Shown here one piece after another: positions 30,282 through 33,896 of a DNA stretch of 33,896 nt. The DNA comes from PCC-10605 sp964409355 (lineage in GTDB: Bacteria; Cyanobacteriota; Cyanobacteriia; Cyanobacteriales; Cyanobacteriaceae). The notes beneath the pieces were generated by a model. That model did not search any database and was not told the DNA's origin. It worked only from the letters and a program-made list of their open reading frames with translations. The stretch covers positions 1 to 33,896 of the forward strand of contig CAYPDC010000033.1 in the NCBI GenBank assembly GCA_964409355.1, in the 5' to 3' direction. Made by a program: the position numbers and the translations under genes. Positions within the stretch are counted from its first letter, which is position 1, and every line of letters starts with the position of its first letter.

Positions 30282-31499
30282 ATGAAAATCGCCCCATTAC
30301 CTGAGAATGAGTCCGATCGCATCGAAGCCTTACTAAGGTATAATATTCTCGATACTGATTTTGAACAGGCTTATGATGAGATTACCGAGTTAGCCGCCTC
30401 TATTTGTGGCACTCCCATTGCGTTGATTAGTTTGATAGACTGCGATCGCCAATGGTTTAAATCCAAAGTAGGTTTAACGCCGAGGGAAACCTCCCGCAAT
30501 TTAGCTTTTTGCGCTCATGCCATTTTAGAAACCGATATTTTTGTAGTGGAAGATGCCTCTCAAGATGAACGTTTTGCCGATAATCCTTTAGTTGCCGATA
30601 ATCCTCGCATTCGTTTTTACGCTGGTGCGCAGTTGATCACTCCTGATGGTTACGCTTTAGGTACATTATGTGCGATCGACTCTCAACCGAGACATTTAAC
30701 TCCTCAACAGTTAAATTCTCTCAAAATTTTGGCTAAACAAATTGTGACTCAATTAGAGTTAAGATTAGCAATAAAAACTTTACAGGATTATTCTCAAGAA
30801 TTAAGGGAATTAAATGCTAGTAAAGATAAGTTTTTCTCTATTATTGCCCACGATTTAAAATCCCCTTTTAATACCATTTTAGGCTTTACAGAAATACTAA
30901 AAAATGAGGCTCAATCTTTTAATTCACAAGAAGTAGCAGATTTAGCTAAAGAAATTTATAGTTCTGGAAAAAATGTCTTTAGACTTTTACAAAATCTCTT
31001 ACAATGGTCAATGTTAGAAACAGGAAAAATGAAATGTTGTCCTCAAATTATAGATCTTAACTGTCTAATAAAAGAAATTTTATTAATTGTTTCTGCTATG
31101 GCAAAAGAAAAAAATATTTCCTTACAAACTCATTTATTTTCCGATCCTATTATGATAAAATGCGATCGCAATATGCTAGTTTCGACGATGCAAAATTTGC
31201 TCACTAATGCCATTAAATTTACCCCTCAAGGGGGAGAGATTATAATTGAAACAGAAGAAAAGGAATCTCAAATTCAGATAAACATTATTGATAATGGAGT
31301 GGGTATGACAGAAAAACAAATAGAAAATCTCTTTAAAATCGATCGCTCTAAAACTACAGAAGGAACATCAGGAGAAACAGGCACAGGATTAGGATTATTA
31401 TTGTGTAAAGAATTTGTAGAAAAAAATGGTGGTCAAATCTGGGTAAAATCTACTGTTAATCAGGGTTCAACTTTTTCTTTTATTATTCCATGCAAATAG
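30282..31499 (+). CDS. GAF-domain sensor histidine kinase
   Basis: The 405-residue soluble kinase has an N-terminal GAF domain (about 10-165, with A-L-I-S-L-I-D, R-Q-W-F-K-S-K-V-G-L and A-L-G-T-L-C-A-I-D), a HisKA dimerisation helix with the phospho-acceptor H190 in I-I-A-H-D-L-K-S-P, and a HATPase_c domain with N-L-L-T-N-A-I-K-F-T (N box), D-N-G-V-G-M (G1) and G-T-G-L-G-L (G2). No membrane segment is present, so it senses a cytosolic signal. The GAF lacks the cysteine motif of a bilin-binding phytochrome as far as I can see, but C89 in F-C-A-H-A-I could be considered. No response regulator is adjacent, so it is an orphan kinase. It is divergent from fabH. Confidence 0.92.
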   Translation: MKIAPLPENESDRIEALLRYNILDTDFEQAYDEITELAASICGTPIALISLIDCDRQWFKSKVGLTPRETSRNLAFCAHAILETDIFVVEDASQDERFADNPLVADNPRIRFYAGAQLITPDGYALGTLCAIDSQPRHLTPQQLNSLKILAKQIVTQLELRLAIKTLQDYSQELRELNASKDKFFSIIAHDLKSPFNTILGFTEILKNEAQSFNSQEVADLAKEIYSSGKNVFRLLQNLLQWSMLETGKMKCCPQIIDLNCLIKEILLIVSAMAKEKNISLQTHLFSDPIMIKCDRNMLVSTMQNLLTNAIKFTPQGGEIIIETEEKESQIQINIIDNGVGMTEKQIENLFKIDRSKTTEGTSGETGTGLGLLLCKEFVEKNGGQIWVKSTVNQGSTFSFIIPCK

Positions 31500-31702
31500 A
31501 CATCTGGTAGAAATAGGGCTGGAAGCCTGAAATACGGTGCAAAAAATTATAATTATTGCAAATATCTAATAAACCCAACTTATCTGAGTTCGATCTGAGA
31601 ATCCCATTAAACCAACGGACAAATTATGTCGTTATCATAGATGATGGTGTGATCTGTAAAATAGATTTTTCTCACCAATATTTCGTCAATCAGTGAAAGA
31701 CC
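31500..31702. other. Intergenic region without recognised features
   Basis: Two hundred bases separate the kinase from the SRPBCC gene. I see a short imperfect hairpin AGGGCTGGAAGCCT near 31515 and nothing else that can be supported. The ATG of the next gene is preceded by GAAAG at a usable distance. Confidence 0.4.
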
Positions 31703-32179
31703 ATGATTTTGAATTTTTCTTTTAAATTATTGGCAGAAGGTGGTAAATTATTATGCCAATGTTCCCTTTATAAAACCTATCGAGTCGCTTCTAGTGTTCC
31801 GGTGGATATGGTTTGGGGTAAACTAATCAATTTAGCAGATATGTCATGGCATCCTCTTTTCTCCCAAACTAATTTACCTAAAGGTTTGATTCCTAAACCG
31901 GGTTTGATTTTTTCGGTAGTAACTCGCTTGACTCCTTTCCCCATTCGTGCTTTTGTGGAAAGTGTGCGTCCTAGAGAATTGTTGAGTATTCGTTTATTGG
32001 CTATCCCCGGCATTGAGCAAAGAATTACTTATCAAATAGAATCAACCCTCTGTGGTAGTTATATCGCCTATTCTATTACTCTTAGGGGGTGGTTGTCACC
32101 TTTTATTTGGTGGCTAATTAAGCCGTATTCCATCAAAGTCGCTAATGAGTTGGTTAATGCGGCGGCAAAATGTCATTAA
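31703..32179 (+). CDS. SRPBCC-family (START-like) lipid-binding-fold protein
   Basis: The 158-residue protein has the START/polyketide-cyclase pattern: an initial strand Y-K-T-Y-R-V-A-S-S-V-P-V-D-M-V-W-G-K-L, helix L-I-N-L-A-D-M-S-W-H-P-L-F, then strands G-L-I-F-S-V-V-T-R-L, F-V-E-S-V-R-P and I-S-I-R-L-L, and a C-terminal helix K-V-A-N-E-L-V-N-A-A. The helix-grip fold holds hydrophobic ligands; the ligand is unknown and no catalytic residues stand out. It is a normal-size, intact member of a cyanobacterial group usually labelled SRPBCC family protein. A terminator follows at 32233-32292. Confidence 0.75.
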   Translation: MILNFSFKLLAEGGKLLCQCSLYKTYRVASSVPVDMVWGKLINLADMSWHPLFSQTNLPKGLIPKPGLIFSVVTRLTPFPIRAFVESVRPRELLSIRLLAIPGIEQRITYQIESTLCGSYIAYSITLRGWLSPFIWWLIKPYSIKVANELVNAAAKCH

Positions 32180-32232
32180 AATTTAATCTCCAGTTCATAT
32201 AAAAGTCATATCAGTTGTTTATAGTATTAAGT

Positions 32233-32292
32233 GTCAGGGAAAAAGATAGGTTTTCCTCTTTAGCTCCTTCGCACTTTTATTCCCTGACTTTT
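32233..32292 (+). terminator. Intrinsic terminator with an extended loop
   Basis: GTCAGGGA at 32233-32240 pairs perfectly with TCCCTGAC at 32281-32288, with an inner AAAAG/CTTTT helix extending it, and the stem is followed by TTTTTTCTTTTTT. The loop of about 30 bases is unusually long. It ends the SRPBCC gene transcript and isolates the downstream protease gene. Confidence 0.75.
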
Positions 32293-32414
32293 TTCTTTTT
32301 TATTGCTTGTAATTCATTATTTTTATACTATCAATTAGTAACGACTATTTCCTTTTCAGTCTATTTATTGAGTATTTTAAGTGTTTTTTAATATTTTTAG
32401 AGGTCTAAGTTTTT

Positions 32415-33614
32415 ATGGAAAATAAATTTGTCAAAAAAATTACTGCTGGTGCATCTTTACTCTTATTAGGTGCAGGTATTGGAGTTGGTGCAAATTATTT
32501 AGTCAACACTCCTCAATTATTTGCTTTTAGTAAAGACGGTGAAAGTCATCTTTTTCAAGAAGATAAAACCGCTAGTAACCCTTTATTAAGTGCTTTACCT
32601 AGTGATGATCTTAATTTTGTCTCTAAAGTAGTACAAGAAGTGGGATCGGGGGTAGTCAGAATTAATGCTTCTCGTCAAGTGGCAACAAATGTACCTCCAA
32701 TGTTTAATGATCCTTTCTTCCGTCAATTTTTCGGCAATCAAATCCCTCAAACCCCCAAAGAACAAATTCAACAGGGAACGGGATCTGGTTTTATTATTAG
32801 TGAAGATGGCAAAATTTTGACTAATGCCCATGTAGTTGATGGAGCAACAGTAGTAACAGTTAATCTTAAAGATGGCAGAGTCTTTGAAGGTGTAGTATTA
32901 GGTTCTGATCCTCTTACGGATTTAGCGGTAATTTCAATTCAAGCAGAAAATTTACCTGTCTTGCAAATCGGTAATTCTGATGAGTTGATTATTGGGGAAT
33001 GGGCGATCGCCATCGGTAATCCTTTAGGTTTAGATAACACCGTAACTACGGGTATTATTAGTGCTACGGGGCGATCGAGTTCTGAAATTGGCGTAGGGGA
33101 TAAACGCCTAGACTTCATTCAAACCGATGCGGCGATTAACCCCGGTAACTCAGGAGGTCCCCTTTTGAACGCTCAAGGAGAAGTAATCGGTATCAATACT
33201 GCTATTATTCAAAATGCTCAAGGATTAGGGTTTGCTATTCCCATTAATCGGGCGGCACAAATCGCTCAAACCCTAATTGCAGAAGGAAAAGTGGATCATC
33301 CTTATATCGGTATTAGTATGGTTGAACTCAATGAGCAAACCAGAGAGAGATTAGAACAAATGAACCAACCTAATTTACTCGATGAAGAAGGGGTGTTAAT
33401 TGTTAACGTCATGCCTAATTCTCCTGCCGCCCAAGCTGGTTTAAAATCAGGGGATATAATTAAGGGAGTGGAAGGAGAAAAAATTAGCGATTCAACCCAA
33501 GTACAAAAAATCGTAGAATCGAGAAAAGTTGGCTCTGATTTAACCTTGAATTTACGCAGAGATGAGCAGAATTTCGATGTTGCCGTTACGTTAGGGGTTT
33601 TACCGACTAATTAA
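32415..33614 (+). CDS. HhoA/HhoB/HtrA-type Deg serine protease
   Basis: The 399-residue Deg-family protease has an N-terminal membrane anchor or signal segment (I-T-A-G-A-S-L-L-L-L-G-A-G-I-G-V-G, about 9-28). A chymotrypsin-like domain follows with the catalytic triad H139 (T-N-A-H-V-V), D169 (L-T-D-L-A-V) and S246 (P-G-N-S-G-G-P). One PDZ domain lies at about 295-395 (P-Y-I-G-I-S, N-S-P-A-A-Q-A-G-L-K-S-G-D-I-I). This is the layout of the cyanobacterial HhoA/HhoB/HtrA group, which degrades damaged periplasmic or lumenal proteins under light and heat stress. The three paralogues cannot be told apart from this copy alone. AGAGGT precedes the ATG at a fair distance. It has its own promoter region after a terminator. 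Confidence 0.94.
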   Translation: MENKFVKKITAGASLLLLGAGIGVGANYLVNTPQLFAFSKDGESHLFQEDKTASNPLLSALPSDDLNFVSKVVQEVGSGVVRINASRQVATNVPPMFNDPFFRQFFGNQIPQTPKEQIQQGTGSGFIISEDGKILTNAHVVDGATVVTVNLKDGRVFEGVVLGSDPLTDLAVISIQAENLPVLQIGNSDELIIGEWAIAIGNPLGLDNTVTTGIISATGRSSSEIGVGDKRLDFIQTDAAINPGNSGGPLLNAQGEVIGINTAIIQNAQGLGFAIPINRAAQIAQTLIAEGKVDHPYIGISMVELNEQTRERLEQMNQPNLLDEEGVLIVNVMPNSPAAQAGLKSGDIIKGVEGEKISDSTQVQKIVESRKVGSDLTLNLRRDEQNFDVAVTLGVLPTN

Positions 33615-33896
33615 TTGGCGTTGCATCCTTGCGGGATGATATGCAATCTTTTACTTTCCACAAATTGAATAAGTTATGTATAGCAACGAAAACCATAGAG
33701 TTGAATTATATCCGAACTTCTCTTTTATTAAAACGCCATAACCTATATAGATCAAGGGTTATAGCCAAAATCGCTACTCTTTTACTGGGTACATTTACCT
33801 CTGGTATCCTAATCTGAAGTCTGAGAATGCTTGATTTATTTATATTTGAGCCGTTATTATGATGCGGGCAGGCGAAGCCTGTGCCTTTGGCATCGA
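33615..33896. other. Downstream region of the Deg protease gene, no supported gene
   Basis: About 280 bases follow the protease gene. A 62-residue ORF at 33629-33817 has no family features and no ribosome site, so I do not call it. At 33869-33881 a small CAGGCGAAGCCTG hairpin lies in a GGCAGGCGAAGCCTGTGCC repeat-like context, typical of dispersed cyanobacterial repeats. The window ends inside this repeat. Confidence 0.45.

Noticed and set aside
33629..33817. 62-residue ORF after the Deg protease gene
   Set aside because: It has no recognisable domain, no ribosome site, and lies in repeat-bearing intergenic DNA.

Overview
The window reads as a low-GC cyanobacterial chromosome segment, probably from a unicellular Cyanobacterium/Geminocystis-like organism (genus is inference). 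Supporting signs are many copies of the HIP1 octamer GCGATCGC from about 9.2 kb onward, cyanobacterial families (DUF2996, PATAN, TM0106-type nuclease, HhoA/HhoB/HtrA protease) and abundant hairpin repeats. Two runs of exactly 100 N (5900-5999, 22520-22619) are assembly gaps.

Region 1 (about 0.9-8.1 kb, + strand) is a chaperone-usher pilus locus: PapD-like chaperone, large usher-like outer-membrane protein, two spore-coat-U-type pilins and a third, broken pilin. A minus-strand set of small toxin-antitoxin-like genes, followed by a scaffold gap, sits between usher and pilins. Region 2 (8.1-9.7 kb) is a gene graveyard: a fragment of a CyRepA1-type plasmid replication protein, a truncated PIN toxin and a decayed IS5-family transposase.

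Region 3 (9.8-15.5 kb) is a metal-related locus: two DUF5132-like membrane proteins, a FeoA-like pseudogene, an HMA_2-like membrane protein and a P1B-type ATPase in which the CPC metal motif is replaced by F-V-T. A HepT/MntA toxin-antitoxin pair, a frameshifted HigA, a HigB remnant and a MITE-like element separate the HMA protein from the ATPase. This is the best candidate in the window for an undescribed system.

Region 4 (15.5-33.9 kb) is mostly core: M1 aminopeptidase and S9 peptidase (minus), DUF2996 protein, ftsY, a coiled-coil membrane protein with a 21-bp tandem repeat, a TM0106 RecB-like nuclease and a PATAN-only protein (plus), then a DndD-like ATPase with an upstream Uma2 nuclease, a DUF502 membrane protein and fabH (minus), and finally a GAF histidine kinase, an SRPBCC protein and an HtrA-type protease (plus).

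Several starts were moved from the longest ORF to a codon with a Shine-Dalgarno sequence or a family-consistent N-terminus (10064, 10756, 20054, 30141). No tRNA, rRNA, CRISPR array or riboswitch was recognised.
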